A stretch of DNA of 64,000 nt, taken from Methylomarinum sp965277025. GTDB taxonomy: Bacteria; Pseudomonadota; Gammaproteobacteria; Methylococcales; Methylomonadaceae. Positions 34,574 to 43,567 of this stretch are shown in pieces (position 1 is the stretch's first letter; each line of letters begins with the position of its first letter). The notes beneath the pieces were generated by a model. The model was not told the origin of the DNA. It did not search any database and worked only from the letters and a program-made list of their open reading frames with translations. The stretch is from NCBI GenBank assembly GCA_965277025.1, contig OZ255706.1, positions 186,001 to 250,000 of the forward strand, written 5' to 3'. A program made the translations under genes and the position numbers.

Positions 34574-34830
34574 TTTTTCCTCCTTTACTCTATGATTGAG
34601 CCTGGAAGGTGGCGGTTGCCTGGATGATCTGCCTGAGGGCGATGTAAATCGTCAACGGCCCTTTTAACATTCGCTCTTAAAGAAGCAATCCGGGGTTCGA
34701 GTCATCCATGGCAGGCTACGTTAGCAGTCGGGCTCCAAGGCTCCAAAGTAAAGCGCAGTCTTTAACCGCCATCTTCCACAAGGAACTCTACAACATTTCA
34801 TCATGCGGGGTGGCAATTCTTGCGATGATC
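34574..34830 (-). ncRNA. Candidate IS110 bridge-RNA region
   Basis: The non-coding sequence upstream of the IS110 transposase. It contains a 15-bp inverted pair with one mismatch (TGGAAGGTGGCGGTT at 34603-34617 and AACCGCCATCTTCCA at 34764-34778), which would close a structure of about 176 nt. A GGGC...GCCC stem lies inside. For IS110-group elements the bridge RNA is known to come from the end upstream of the transposase gene, so this is where it is expected. Boundaries and loops are not determined. Confidence 0.4.
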
Positions 34831-35206
34831 GTTAGACCTAATCAGTCAAAATCTCCATTACCTGACCAGTTTAAAGACACTATTCGGCAATCATTGCACT
34901 AATCGAACAAATTGACCCAACACGCAGGTAACGCTACAAACCATTGTAAAAAAAGAAGTTATTATTTTTTTCCTGGAAAATAACCATGCCTTTTTTAATT
35001 TTTTTGCCGATTAACGGACAAAATACGTTTTTTTAAGTGACAGATGCCAGTCTGCCTGTATAATGAAATCCGATATTGCAAAGTAAGTCGCGTTACACCT
35101 GAGTATTCGTTCGAATCCTCATCTTTTCCTTCCTACTACGCTTTATTGAATTTCATGAACATCGCCAGTGTAAAAACTGCGCATTTTATTATAGTAAGAG
35201 AGAATT
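34831..35206 (+). other. Gap between IS110 and the cold-shock gene
   Basis: About 376 bp with no gene I can support. Part may be the outer IS110 end. The last 150 bp are AT-rich and pyrimidine-rich and probably form the promoter and long 5' leader typical of csp genes, but I cannot assign a -10/-35 with confidence. Confidence 0.4.
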
Positions 35207-35416
35207 ATGTCAGATTTAGTTGAAGGCACCGTTAAATGGTTTAACGATGAAAAAGGTTTCGGTTTCATTGAACAAGAAGGCTCAAAAGATGTATTCGTAC
35301 ATTTCAGCGCCATCAATGGCAGTGGCCGTAAAACTTTGGCCGAAGGCCAACGCGTTACCATGGAAGTCACCTTGGGCCAAAAAGGACCACAAGCAGAAAA
35401 CGTTACTGCATTGTAA
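35207..35416 (+). CDS. Cold-shock domain protein (Csp)
   Basis: A 69-residue single cold-shock domain, an RNA/ssDNA chaperone. RNP1 is KGFGFI and RNP2 is VFVHF within FNDEKGFGFIEQEGSKDVFV. The ribosome site is GAGAG before the ATG (AAGAGAGAATTATG). It has its own strong terminator at 35427. The exact Csp paralogue (CspA/C/D/E) cannot be told. Confidence 0.95.
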   Translation: MSDLVEGTVKWFNDEKGFGFIEQEGSKDVFVHFSAINGSGRKTLAEGQRVTMEVTLGQKGPQAENVTAL

Positions 35417-35426
35417 GAATTTGGTA

Positions 35427-35460
35427 AAGGCAGTCAACTTCGGTTGACTGCCTTAAATTT
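35427..35460 (+). terminator. Rho-independent terminator of the csp gene
   Basis: A perfect 12-bp stem, AAGGCAGTCAAC with GTTGACTGCCTT, around a TTCG tetraloop, followed by AAATTTTT. It lies 10 bp after the csp stop. The rimO gene converges from the other side, so it could act on both. Confidence 0.92.
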
Positions 35461-35490
35461 TTAAGTCTTACCCTCAAAAACACGTTTCAA

Positions 35491-36804
35491 TCAGATCAAT
35501 TTAGCCCACAAGTCATATTCGTCGGCATCTTCAAATTCAACTGTTACCCAATCGCCAACTTTCAAATGTGTGGCGCCATCAATAAAAACTTGCCCATCGA
35601 TCTCAGGCGCATCTGCTTGACTGCGTGCAACCGCACCTTCTTCAACAACCTCATCCACCAATACTGTTTCAACTCGTCCAATCTTTTGTTTTAAGCGCTC
35701 GGCACTGATTTTTGCCTGATGAGCCATAAACCGCTGCAGCCTCTCCTGCTTGACTTCCTCTGAAATCGCATCAGGCAATTCGTTAGCACTTGCCCCTTTG
35801 ACAGGTGAATAGGCAAAACACCCAACACGATCCATCCGCGCCTCGCTCAGAAAATCCAGCAAGCGCTCGAAGTCCTGCTCTGTTTCACCGGGAAAACCGA
35901 CAATAAATGTACTGCGAATGGTGATATCCGGGCAAATTTCCCGCCATTTCCGAATTCTTTCCAAATTGTTTTCACTGGCCGCCGGCCGTTTCATCAATTT
36001 CAATATTCGTGGATCAGCATGCTGAAAAGGAATATCCAGATAGGGTAGAATTTTTCCTTCCGCCATCAATGGAATCACCTCATCGGCATGTGGATAAGGA
36101 TAAACATAATGTATCCTGACCCAAATCCCTAATTCACCCAATGCTTCGGCCAAATCATAAAAGCGGGTTTGCCGGCTTCTATGCTGCCACTCCACCGGCT
36201 GATATTTCAGATCAACCCCATAGGCGCTGGTATCTTGTGAAACCACCAGCAATTCCTTTACACCCGCTTGCGCCAGCTTTTCGGCTTCGGCCATCACATC
36301 GTCCAACGGACGGCTGACCAAATCTCCCCGCATGGAAGGAATAATGCAAAAGCTACAACGATGATTGCAACCCTCGGAAATTTTTAGATAGGCATAATGT
36401 TTTGGCGTCAATTTGATTCCTTGCGATGGAATCAAATGAATAAAAGGATCATGAGCCGGTGGCAGATGCTCATGTACTGCTTCAACCACTTCATCTGTAG
36501 CATGAGCACCCGTAATTTTAAGTACTTGTGGATGACGATTTAAAATTTCATCCTGCCTGGCGCCCAAACAGCCTGTTACGATGACTTTGCCATTTTCAGC
36601 CAGCGCCTCACCAATGCTGTCTAACGACTCTTCAACCGCTGCATCGATAAAACCACAGGTATTGACAATCACCAGATCTGATTGTTGATAATCCGGTGAT
36701 ACCCGATATCCTTCAGCTCTCAGTCGAGTTAAAATCTGTTCGCTATCGACCAGCGCTTTAGGACAACCCAAACTGATAAATCCGACACTTGGTGTTTTAC
36801 TCAT
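35491..36804 (-). CDS. rimO: Ribosomal protein S12 methylthiotransferase RimO
   Basis: Radical-SAM enzyme that methylthiolates Asp89 of S12. 437 residues: an N-terminal MTTase domain (VGFISLGCPKALVDSEQILT with its Cys, VIVNTCGFIDAAVEESLDSI), the radical-SAM motif in YLKISEGCNHRCSFCIIPSM, and a C-terminal TRAM domain (ERLKQKIGRVETVLVDEVVE). It is 17 bp downstream of the dsrC/tusE gene and probably in the same transcript. Confidence 0.96.
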   Translation of the reverse strand: MSKTPSVGFISLGCPKALVDSEQILTRLRAEGYRVSPDYQQSDLVIVNTCGFIDAAVEESLDSIGEALAENGKVIVTGCLGARQDEILNRHPQVLKITGAHATDEVVEAVHEHLPPAHDPFIHLIPSQGIKLTPKHYAYLKISEGCNHRCSFCIIPSMRGDLVSRPLDDVMAEAEKLAQAGVKELLVVSQDTSAYGVDLKYQPVEWQHRSRQTRFYDLAEALGELGIWVRIHYVYPYPHADEVIPLMAEGKILPYLDIPFQHADPRILKLMKRPAASENNLERIRKWREICPDITIRSTFIVGFPGETEQDFERLLDFLSEARMDRVGCFAYSPVKGASANELPDAISEEVKQERLQRFMAHQAKISAERLKQKIGRVETVLVDEVVEEGAVARSQADAPEIDGQVFIDGATHLKVGDWVTVEFEDADEYDLWAKLI

Positions 36805-36821
36805 GGTTTCTCTTGATTGAC

Positions 36822-37154
36822 TTATAAACAGGTAGGCGGTTTAGGTAACCCGGCACACAAACAGGCGTATTTAAGCGGCCCTTCTGGAAAAAGCCGATGT
36901 AAATAGCGACTATTGCCCTTTTCTTCACCAAATTCATGACGAACCGCGCGAACGAACATTCTCGCATTGAGCAAATGCTGATACTGCTGATAATAGCGTT
37001 GAATGAAATAAATAATTTCCCAGTGCTTTTCTGTCAAAACCAAACTGTGTTGTTGGGCAAGTTGTTCAGCAACCTTTTCATTCCAGTCCTGCCGATGACA
37101 CAGAAAACCTTGTTCAGTTGTTTCCAACTCTTTACCATCAACGATTAACGCCAT
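36822..37154 (-). CDS. tusE: DsrC/TusE-family sulfur-transfer protein, with both C-terminal cysteines
   Basis: 110 residues of the DsrC/TusE/DsvC family. Blocks: HWEIIYFIQRYYQQYQHLLN and FGEEKGNSRYLHRLFPEGPL. The C-terminal arm ends YACLCAGLPKPPTCL: Cys98 and Cys109 form a C-x10-C pair with the second at the penultimate position. That pair is the DsrC hallmark for trisulfide chemistry, whereas TusE for tRNA thiolation needs only the last one. It overlaps tusB by 10 bases. tusC and tusD are not nearby, so the role (tRNA 2-thiouridine or sulfur oxidation) is open. Confidence 0.88.
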   Translation of the reverse strand: MALIVDGKELETTEQGFLCHRQDWNEKVAEQLAQQHSLVLTEKHWEIIYFIQRYYQQYQHLLNARMFVRAVRHEFGEEKGNSRYLHRLFPEGPLKYACLCAGLPKPPTCL

Positions 37155-37441
37155 GTTTTTATTACAGAATAAGAAATGGTTAATTCCACCATTTGTTCCA
37201 TACTGATTACCTGAACATCAGACAACAATTGCTGCTCATCCAGACCAAAAAGCTGCAAGTCATCAATCAACACATATATTTTGATTAACTGCCGTTGCAA
37301 CCTTTGCATGGTTTCAGCCCCATGGTGCTCTTTGCTGGCCAGCCAGACATTAGCGGACTGTAGCAAAATACCATCACCACGGCCCATTCTATCAAACAGC
37401 GCGTTTTCAACCGGCGATTTCGCCAACAAATGCAGTATCAT
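37145..37441 (-). CDS. tusB: Sulfurtransferase subunit TusB/DsrH family
   Basis: 98 residues of the DsrH/TusB type, a small subunit of the TusBCD sulfur relay. It begins MILHLLAKSPVENALFDRMG and has GDGILLQSANVWLASKEHHG, typical of the family; the lone Cys found in some DsrH proteins is absent (TusB is structural). The start overlaps the gdx stop (ATGA) and its end overlaps tusE by 10 bases, so these three genes are one unit. Confidence 0.8.
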   Translation of the reverse strand: MILHLLAKSPVENALFDRMGRGDGILLQSANVWLASKEHHGAETMQRLQRQLIKIYVLIDDLQLFGLDEQQLLSDVQVISMEQMVELTISYSVIKTWR

Positions 37442-37776
37442 TCAACATCAGATAATTTCAAGCCACTAATGCCGATAACAATCAACAAAATTGAAGCAAG
37501 CCGCACAATGTCGGTTGACTCTTTGAATAAAAAAATTCCCAGTATTGCCACACCAACCGCACCCATTCCGGTCCAGACCGCATAGGCAGTCCCTAACGGC
37601 AGAGTTTTTATCGCCACCATCAATAAATAAAAACTGGTTATCGCAAACACTATGGTGACAACACTGGGCCACAATCGTGTGAAACCTTCATTGTATTTGA
37701 GGCTCACGGCAAATATTATTTCGGCACAACCCGCTGAAAATAATAACAACCATCCCATGAAAGCACCCCATCCCAT
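37438..37776 (-). CDS. gdx: SMR-family guanidinium exporter Gdx (SugE)
   Basis: Four-TM small multidrug-resistance transporter. The family-type protein starts MGWLLLFSAGCAEIIFAVSL with the essential Glu in helix 1. It continues LPLGTAYAVWTGMGAVGVAI and ASILLIVIGISGLKL, close to E. coli SugE, which exports guanidinium. Two identical 18-bp units place two ATGs (37776 and 37758) each in the same GGTGCTTTCATGGGATGG context, so two starts six residues apart are possible; the second matches the family length. I see no clear guanidine riboswitch upstream. The open frame to 37917 overlaps the divergent gene and is rejected. Confidence 0.88.
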   Translation of the reverse strand: MGWGAFMGWLLLFSAGCAEIIFAVSLKYNEGFTRLWPSVVTIVFAITSFYLLMVAIKTLPLGTAYAVWTGMGAVGVAILGIFLFKESTDIVRLASILLIVIGISGLKLSDVE

Positions 37777-37778
37777 GA
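37743..37778. repeat. 18-bp tandem duplication over the gdx start
   Basis: The unit CATCCCATGAAAGCACC plus one base is present twice in tandem, in frame, duplicating the start codon and the two codons after it. Confidence 0.7.
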
Positions 37779-37854
37779 AAGCACCTTTTATCTGGCGAAA
37801 AAAAAGTATTATTCTACAATATAAGCTAAATGAACCTCGAATAAATATTTCAAC

Positions 37855-38601
37855 ATGACGACTGAAGCCGATTATACAATCAAACATCCCAAACAAATTA
37901 TCAGTAAGCTTAAACAATTAGTAAAACGCGGCTGCCTGCTCTCCGCACATTTTGGTGACAATAATGAGTCGTTCATCACAACCATTTTGGACATTACACC
38001 AGACAAGAATGTCTTATATCTGGATTATGGCCCTACTGAACACTTAAACAAGTCTTTACTGATTGCAAGCGACTTTGAATTTCGTACCGAGCTGGATGGC
38101 ATAAAAGTCTCTTTTAACGGTTTAAAAATCAACCGGACCAAACATAATGGCCAAACGGTTTTTTCCCTGACCATGCCAGACTCCCTTTTCTGGTTTGAGC
38201 GTCGCATGCTACACCGTGTCAAGGTTCCGCTTTATCACGAAAGTTTTCTGCAAATTCCTTTTGTTTCCACCAATGACGAAGGCGAAGAAGAAACGCAAAC
38301 AGTTGATTTTAAGATGTTGGATTTAAGTATTACCGGCACAGCTTTTCTAAACATGACACCAAAATTATCACGGCAATTTATTCCCACCACCGTTTTTGAT
38401 GATTGCCAGCTGATATTTGGAGACAAGAAATTAGGTGGCATAACACTCACTATCCGAAACAAAACCTTTGTCGATGCCGACAAGAAGGAAAAAGGGCAAC
38501 GCATTGGCTGTCAGTTCGAAAGCATCAGTATCGGGTACGAATCAGCTATCCAACGCTATATGCAAGAAATAGAACGGGAACTTTCCAGCGTCAAATCCTG
38601 A
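37855..38601 (+). CDS. YcgR-like flagellar brake protein (PilZ domain)
   Basis: 248 residues with an N-terminal YcgR-type beta domain (residues about 10-110, SKLKQLVKRGCLLSAHFGDN) and a C-terminal PilZ domain. The c-di-GMP ligands are visible as RRMLHRVKVPL (RxxxR) and LDLSITGTAF (DxSxxG). Such proteins slow the flagellar motor when c-di-GMP is high. No flagellar genes are nearby. It is divergent from gdx and ends 155 bp before an IS. Confidence 0.85.
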   Translation: MTTEADYTIKHPKQIISKLKQLVKRGCLLSAHFGDNNESFITTILDITPDKNVLYLDYGPTEHLNKSLLIASDFEFRTELDGIKVSFNGLKINRTKHNGQTVFSLTMPDSLFWFERRMLHRVKVPLYHESFLQIPFVSTNDEGEEETQTVDFKMLDLSITGTAFLNMTPKLSRQFIPTTVFDDCQLIFGDKKLGGITLTIRNKTFVDADKKEKGQRIGCQFESISIGYESAIQRYMQEIERELSSVKS

Positions 38602-38755
38602 AATTTTTATTGCTGGATACTCTTCGCATGTCAGTTTTTAGCATTTTTTTGTCGAGGGCAAGGCGAAAAAAGCCGCCGTAGCCATCTATAGCAAGGTTTT
38701 TCAACGCAGTCATTGGTAAAAAGGTGCTGTCAGAATGCTAATTTCCGCTAGATTA

Positions 38756-39876
38756 GAAGTTACGCATTGACAGGCAATGTTAAACTATGGGTTTAAAAAA
38801 TCCCAAAGTCAATGCAAGGCAAACCTTGATAAGAGAAATAACACGCCCTTCAACAGCCTGCTGTACATTACCCATGTATATGGGTTTTTTATTAAGTGAG
38901 CCGAAACAAGCTAGTTGTCGACGATTAGGAGAAGTCATGTCAATATCACATGATAGCGTAAATCGATTTCTAAATCGGGAGCATTACACTGGGCGAGATT
39001 TATACAATGAAGCCAGCGCAGGCCTGAATTTAAAGGGCGGAACCTTGAGTGTTGACGATAGTGTTCTTGATAAACCTTATAGCCAATATATGGCATATGT
39101 CAGTTATTTTTGGTCGGGAAAACATCATAGAGCAGTCAAGGGAATCAATCTTGTCACGTTGTACTACACAGACATTCAAGGAAAACACCAACCACTGAAT
39201 TTCCGGGTGGTCGATAAGGCGGAAGGAAAGACAAAAAATGACTATTTTCAAGACATGCTGACCGAAGTATTAGCTTGGGGACTAGAACCTGGTTTTGTAA
39301 CAGGAGATAGCTGGTACAGTTGCGTGGATAATCTTAAATTGACAAGAAATCATCAGACAGGATTATTCTTTGCAGTGGAAGGTAATCGATTAGTCTCTGT
39401 TGAAAAAGGTTCATGGGTTCAAGTCAGGCAATTAGAAATCCCGGAAGACAGCTTAATGGTTTGGCTCAAAAATTTTGGGTATGTGAAATTATTTCGGACG
39501 ACCTTGAAAGAACAAGTTCGCCATTACATAAGTTCACTACCTGATGAAGAAAAAACCGCTGTTTTTGACAAGAAAGCATTTACCGAACAACATGATAGGC
39601 ATTGGCAGATTGAGCAATATCATCGGGCAATAAAGCAGGTGTGTAATATTGAGCGGTTCCAGGTTCGCAATAAAAGAGCAATAAATAATCATATTTTTTC
39701 TGCAATTTGTGGCTTTGTTCAATTACAAAAATTGAGCTTTGCAGACGTGATTAATAATTGCTATAGCGTACAGCGGAATTTATTCAACGATGTTATGGCT
39801 TCGTTTATCGACACCTTTATGCCAAATATGAATCATTCAATCCCAAAATTTCGATCTGTTGTCAATGCGTAACTTC
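38756..39876 (+). mobile_element. IS701-like IS, 1.1-kb type, copy B
   Basis: 1,121 bp with GAAGTTACGCATTGACA ends (right end TGTCAATGCGTAACTTC) flanked by TA on each side. It carries an intact transposase. It is nearly identical to copy C at 50524, in the opposite orientation. Confidence 0.92.
38787..39872 (+). CDS. IS701-like DDE transposase, intact (copy B)
   Basis: 361 residues. N-terminal block SISHDSVNRFLNREHYTGRD; catalytic Asp in GGTLSVDDSVLDKPYSQYMA; second Asp in PGFVTGDSWYSCVDNLKLTR; Glu in DRHWQIEQYHRAIKQVCNIE. The stop codon lies inside the right terminal repeat. It is the same protein as copy C but for a few substitutions. Confidence 0.92.
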   Translation: MGLKNPKVNARQTLIREITRPSTACCTLPMYMGFLLSEPKQASCRRLGEVMSISHDSVNRFLNREHYTGRDLYNEASAGLNLKGGTLSVDDSVLDKPYSQYMAYVSYFWSGKHHRAVKGINLVTLYYTDIQGKHQPLNFRVVDKAEGKTKNDYFQDMLTEVLAWGLEPGFVTGDSWYSCVDNLKLTRNHQTGLFFAVEGNRLVSVEKGSWVQVRQLEIPEDSLMVWLKNFGYVKLFRTTLKEQVRHYISSLPDEEKTAVFDKKAFTEQHDRHWQIEQYHRAIKQVCNIERFQVRNKRAINNHIFSAICGFVQLQKLSFADVINNCYSVQRNLFNDVMASFIDTFMPNMNHSIPKFRSVVNA

Positions 39877-39878
39877 TA

Positions 39879-40167
39879 TAGAAAATACATAAATGATAGT
39901 TTTGAAGCAATCAAATATCCGCTAAATATTTGATCAGTCCCATACCAACCTCCACAATATCCCATCTATAGCTTCTTTCTTTTCGTCTTTTCCCTTAATC
40001 TGCCAAAATTCTGAACTTGCAAAACAGTTTTTTATCTCATAAAATAGTATTTGATAATATTTTAAAAAAGGAGTTTTTTTCTAAGTTATATGAAAATCCA
40101 AATATCTTCTTTATCAATTTCGGCAACATAATTTCGCTGTGGATTCAGCTAAAATGAGGTAATCTCA
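39879..40167. other. AT-rich gap before the multicopper oxidase
   Basis: 289 bp with no gene. It is strongly AT-rich and probably holds the oxidase promoter. I see no clear CueR-type or other operator. Confidence 0.4.
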
Positions 40168-41811
40168 ATGGACTCCAAAATCAACACCCCCAGAAGAAAT
40201 TTCTTAAAATATAGCGTCACCGGGGCATCATTAGCCTTTGCTTCTACATCTTTATCTTTTGCCGCTAACACCAAAGCAACCAGCCGCCCTTCCGCCAATT
40301 TTCACCCAGATGTGGAAATTGAACTAATACTGGAACCCGTCCGTATTCCAATCTTTAATGGGCCAGATACCCGTGTGTGGAAAATCTATGGATCTGTTTT
40401 AAACGGCCCCAATAATACGCTTGAAAATATCGCCGGAAGCTATTTGGGACCCATCATGCGTTTTAAAACCGGTCAGAAAGTCCGTATTTATCTTGAAAAT
40501 GACTTACCCGCAGAATCTATTCTGCACTGGCATGGACTTCACGTCCCATCCAAAATGGATGGCAACCCGATGTACGCTATCCACCATGGCGAAACCTTTG
40601 TTTATGAATTTGAAATCCTCAATCGCGCCGGTACATATTGGTATCATGCGCATACCCATAGCGTCACTGCCAAACAGGTTTTTTCCGGTTTAGCCGGCTT
40701 GATTATTGTCAACGACCCGGAAGAGCAGGCTTTAGGTTTACCTAAAGGCCAATATGATATCCCATTGGTTATTCAGGATCGTAGTTTTGACAAAAACAAC
40801 CAGTTGTCATACAGCAATCACAAGATGCAGCGCATGCGTGGCTTTTTAGGAAACCGGATTATGATAAACGGTCAGCCTGATTTTGTTCTGCCGGTAGAAA
40901 CCCGCGCCTATAGATTGCGCGTATTAAATGGTTCCAATTCCAGAATTTACAAAATGGCCTGGGATGACGGCACCCCGATGACCGTCATTGGTACAGACGG
41001 AGGCCTGCTGGAAAAACCGCTCACTCTTCCTTATGTCATGTTGGCCCCAGCGGAAAGACGGGAATTATGGGTCGATTTTTCTGACAAACCGCTGGGAACT
41101 GAGTTGACCTTACGAAGCATTCCATTCAATGATGGCGCTATGCATGGCATGATGGGAGGAATGGGAGGTGGAATGATGGGCGGAAGCCGTCGTAGCGGCA
41201 TGATGGGCGGAGGCATGATGGGCCGTCGTGGTGGCATGGGCGGCATGATGGCAGGCGGATCTGCTCTACCTTCGGGGGGGGATTATCCACTGTTCAAAAT
41301 AAAAGTTAGCCAAAAAGCACACGCTAATGATCGCTTGCCTAGCCGCCTGACACCTATAAAAGCCCTTAAAGTCAGTGATGCAGCCAACCCAGACAACCCC
41401 AGGACAATCAAATTATCCATGCGGCATATGTCGGCATTATTGAATGGCCGCTCATATAGAATGAATGATATTCGACCGGATGAAGTTATACCGGTCAACA
41501 CCTTGCAATTGATGCAATTTGATAATGGCTTTAGCGGCGGCCATGGCATGACCATGCCTCATCCTATGCATTTGCATGGCGAGCAATTTCAGGTTATTAA
41601 ACGTGAGGTCAATCCTCGTTACCGACAAGCCCATGCCTCGGTCGCAGGAGGCTTGGTGGATCAAGGTTGGAAGGATACAGTGCTGGTGATGCCGGGCGAA
41701 CGTGTAACGCTTCTGAAGCCTTTTAATGATTTTACCGGACTGTTTTTGTATCACTGCCATAACTTGGAACATGAAGACCTGGGCATGATGCGGGATTTTC
41801 TGATCAAATAG
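40168..41811 (+). CDS. Tat-exported multicopper oxidase with Met/Gly-rich insert
   Basis: 547 residues. The twin-arginine signal is PRRNFLKYSVTGASLAFAST. Copper ligands are all present: HWHGLHVP, YWYHAHTHSVTAKQ, HPMHLHGEQF and the type-1 block HCHNLEHEDLGMM. Between residues about 325 and 370 is a Met/Gly-rich stretch (GAMHGMMGGMGGGMMGGSRR and MMGRRGGMGGMMAGG), resembling the Met-rich copper-binding segments of CueO-type enzymes. A role in periplasmic Cu(I) oxidation/tolerance is likely; laccase-like use is possible. A small periplasmic gene follows at 41865. Confidence 0.93.
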   Translation: MDSKINTPRRNFLKYSVTGASLAFASTSLSFAANTKATSRPSANFHPDVEIELILEPVRIPIFNGPDTRVWKIYGSVLNGPNNTLENIAGSYLGPIMRFKTGQKVRIYLENDLPAESILHWHGLHVPSKMDGNPMYAIHHGETFVYEFEILNRAGTYWYHAHTHSVTAKQVFSGLAGLIIVNDPEEQALGLPKGQYDIPLVIQDRSFDKNNQLSYSNHKMQRMRGFLGNRIMINGQPDFVLPVETRAYRLRVLNGSNSRIYKMAWDDGTPMTVIGTDGGLLEKPLTLPYVMLAPAERRELWVDFSDKPLGTELTLRSIPFNDGAMHGMMGGMGGGMMGGSRRSGMMGGGMMGRRGGMGGMMAGGSALPSGGDYPLFKIKVSQKAHANDRLPSRLTPIKALKVSDAANPDNPRTIKLSMRHMSALLNGRSYRMNDIRPDEVIPVNTLQLMQFDNGFSGGHGMTMPHPMHLHGEQFQVIKREVNPRYRQAHASVAGGLVDQGWKDTVLVMPGERVTLLKPFNDFTGLFLYHCHNLEHEDLGMMRDFLIK

Positions 41812-41864
41812 TAATCACCAGGAGGCTCCAAACCGGGTAGCTCCATCAAATACAAAGGAAAAAA

Positions 41865-42180
41865 ATGATTAAAACATTACTCGCAACATTATTGATGCTG
41901 ATGGCAAGTCTCTCTTTCGCCGTGGAAAAAGCCAGTGAAAAACGACTCGATGAGGTCGCTCAGCGCGGCAGGCATGTCATGCCTTTTGAGCTGGATCAAA
42001 CCACACATATTTTCTCCAAAACTGACACAGGCGGTATTCAACAAGTGGTGGTTAAAAATCCTGATAATATCGAACAGATCAAACTGATTCGCACACACTT
42101 GGCTAAAATCACCCGTGAATTTCAGCAAGGCCAATTTTCTGATCCAACAAAAATACATGGCTCTAACATGCCGGGTTTAA
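41865..42180 (+). pseudogene. Small periplasmic protein paired with the oxidase, 3' end lost to an IS
   Basis: Begins MIKTLLATLLMLMASLSFAV, a Sec signal peptide, then RGRHVMPFELDQTTHIFSKT and DPTKIHGSNMPGL. The THIFxKT and IHGxxMPGL blocks recall a family of short periplasmic proteins found beside copper oxidases in proteobacteria. An IS5-type element enters right after MPGL; the current frame ends TGC. Joining across the IS gives only SDFHWDSMEKIFL and a stop, not the expected C-terminal domain, so part of the gene was lost as well. The ribosome site is AAAGGAAAAAA. Confidence 0.7.
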
Positions 42181-43567
42181 CAGGCTGTTGAAAAACGCCC
42201 CTATGCCTCCGGCTCCAACCCTTCATTTTGGGTTAAATTTACCTCCGGAGGGCCTGATTAGCCAGGTTTTCCGGTATCAGCCGGTTTATATTGCCCTTTC
42301 GAGGCTTTATTTCCACCTTTTGGCGGATTTCAGGCACAACGGTGCCTACGCAGTTGAATAACGCCATTGCAACAAGGACATCAGGCGGGTCAGATTATAC
42401 GCTGCGAAGGTGAATACGGTTTGGGCAGTCACTTTTTTCACTCCGCGAAACCGGGTTTGACGTAATCCCCCCAACAGTTTTGCTCCAGCCAAAGACTTCT
42501 TCGATCCGTTTACGGATTTTGAGACTGCTGGTATAGCCTGGGTGTCGGGTCGTCCGCTTGTCAATCGCCGAACCTTTCGCTTTTTGAGTCACATGCGGGG
42601 TCACCTTCATTGCGCGAAGCTCGGCAACGAAGTTTTGGGTATCATAGTTTTTGTCACTGCCCACTGTGGCACCCGCTTTTTTGACGCTGCGTTTGATCAT
42701 TTTTGTCGCCGCCTCCCGCCCGGCCGTTCCTGTCGCCTGGGTCACTTCAACATCGATGACCAAACCATGGCGATTTTCCATGAGTGCATGGCCCGGAAAA
42801 GCGAGTTGGGCTTTATCGCCCTGACTTTTTTTATACATCCTTGCTTCCGGGTCCGTTGTCGATTCATGCGTGTCGTTACAGCGTTTCTCGCCTTTGAAGT
42901 TGACACTCTGATTGCGGGTGGAATCCTCCGGCGGCCGGCTCGAACCGTCTTTGGCCTTGACGCTTTTCACAGAAGCCCAGGCCTTGATTAGCGTGCCATC
43001 GACCGAAAAGTGTTCATCTGAAACTAAATCCTGCCATTCGGCCAGGCACAGCACACGATCAAAAAACAAACGACTCACGCGCTCATTCAATAGACGGTCA
43101 CGATTGGCGCTGAACGTTGAATGATCCCAAACCTCATCATCCATTGATAAGCCGACAAACCAACGATACAGCAGATTGAAATCAATGTGTTCGATCAGTT
43201 GCCGCTCCGAACGAATGGAAAACAGGATTTGCAACAAACTGGCACGGAGTAAACGCTCGGGAAGAATTGACGCCCGGCCCCGTCGGGAATACAGGTCATC
43301 GAACTCCTCATCCAGAGTAGTCAATAGAATATCGACCAAATATCGTAGTTTGCGTAAAGGATGATCACCCGGAATTCTAGATTCCAGCGTCCGATAACTG
43401 AATAATTCGTTTTGGGTATAATCAATGCCGCGCATAACAAATAAAAAATCGGGGAATATCAAATGGATTGAATCATTTTACCATAAATAACAATTAGTTA
43501 TGTAATCAAATGCCAATTATGGCAACGAAACAATGCGGCCTCCAGGTTGGATTAAATCAACAGCCTG
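42181..43567 (-). mobile_element. IS5/IS1182-type insertion sequence, 1,387 bp
   Basis: Inverted ends CAGGCTGTTGA at 42181 and TCAACAGCCTG ending at 43567, flanked by TTAA on both sides (42177-42180 and 43568-43571), a 4-bp palindromic target. One transposase gene, frameshifted near its end. It interrupts the small gene downstream of the multicopper oxidase. Confidence 0.88.
42346..43462 (-). pseudogene. IS5-type transposase, frameshifted near the C-terminus
   Basis: The main frame (43462-42395, 355 codons) has LFSYRTLESRIPGDHPLRKL at the N-terminus, catalytic Asp in DEHFSVDGTLIKAWASVKS, second Asp in GATVGSDKNYDTQNFVAELR, and Glu in LKIRKRIEEVFGWSKTVGG. After KTVGG a run of six G (42467-42472) shifts the frame. 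The family tail LRQTRFRGVKKVTAQTVFTF continues in the other frame to 42346. Five Gs would restore it. This could be an inactivating error, a sequence error, or slippage used for expression. Confidence 0.85.

Noticed and set aside
37777..37917. N-terminal extension of the gdx transporter
   Set aside because: It overlaps the divergent YcgR-like gene start and adds about 50 residues absent from SMR proteins.
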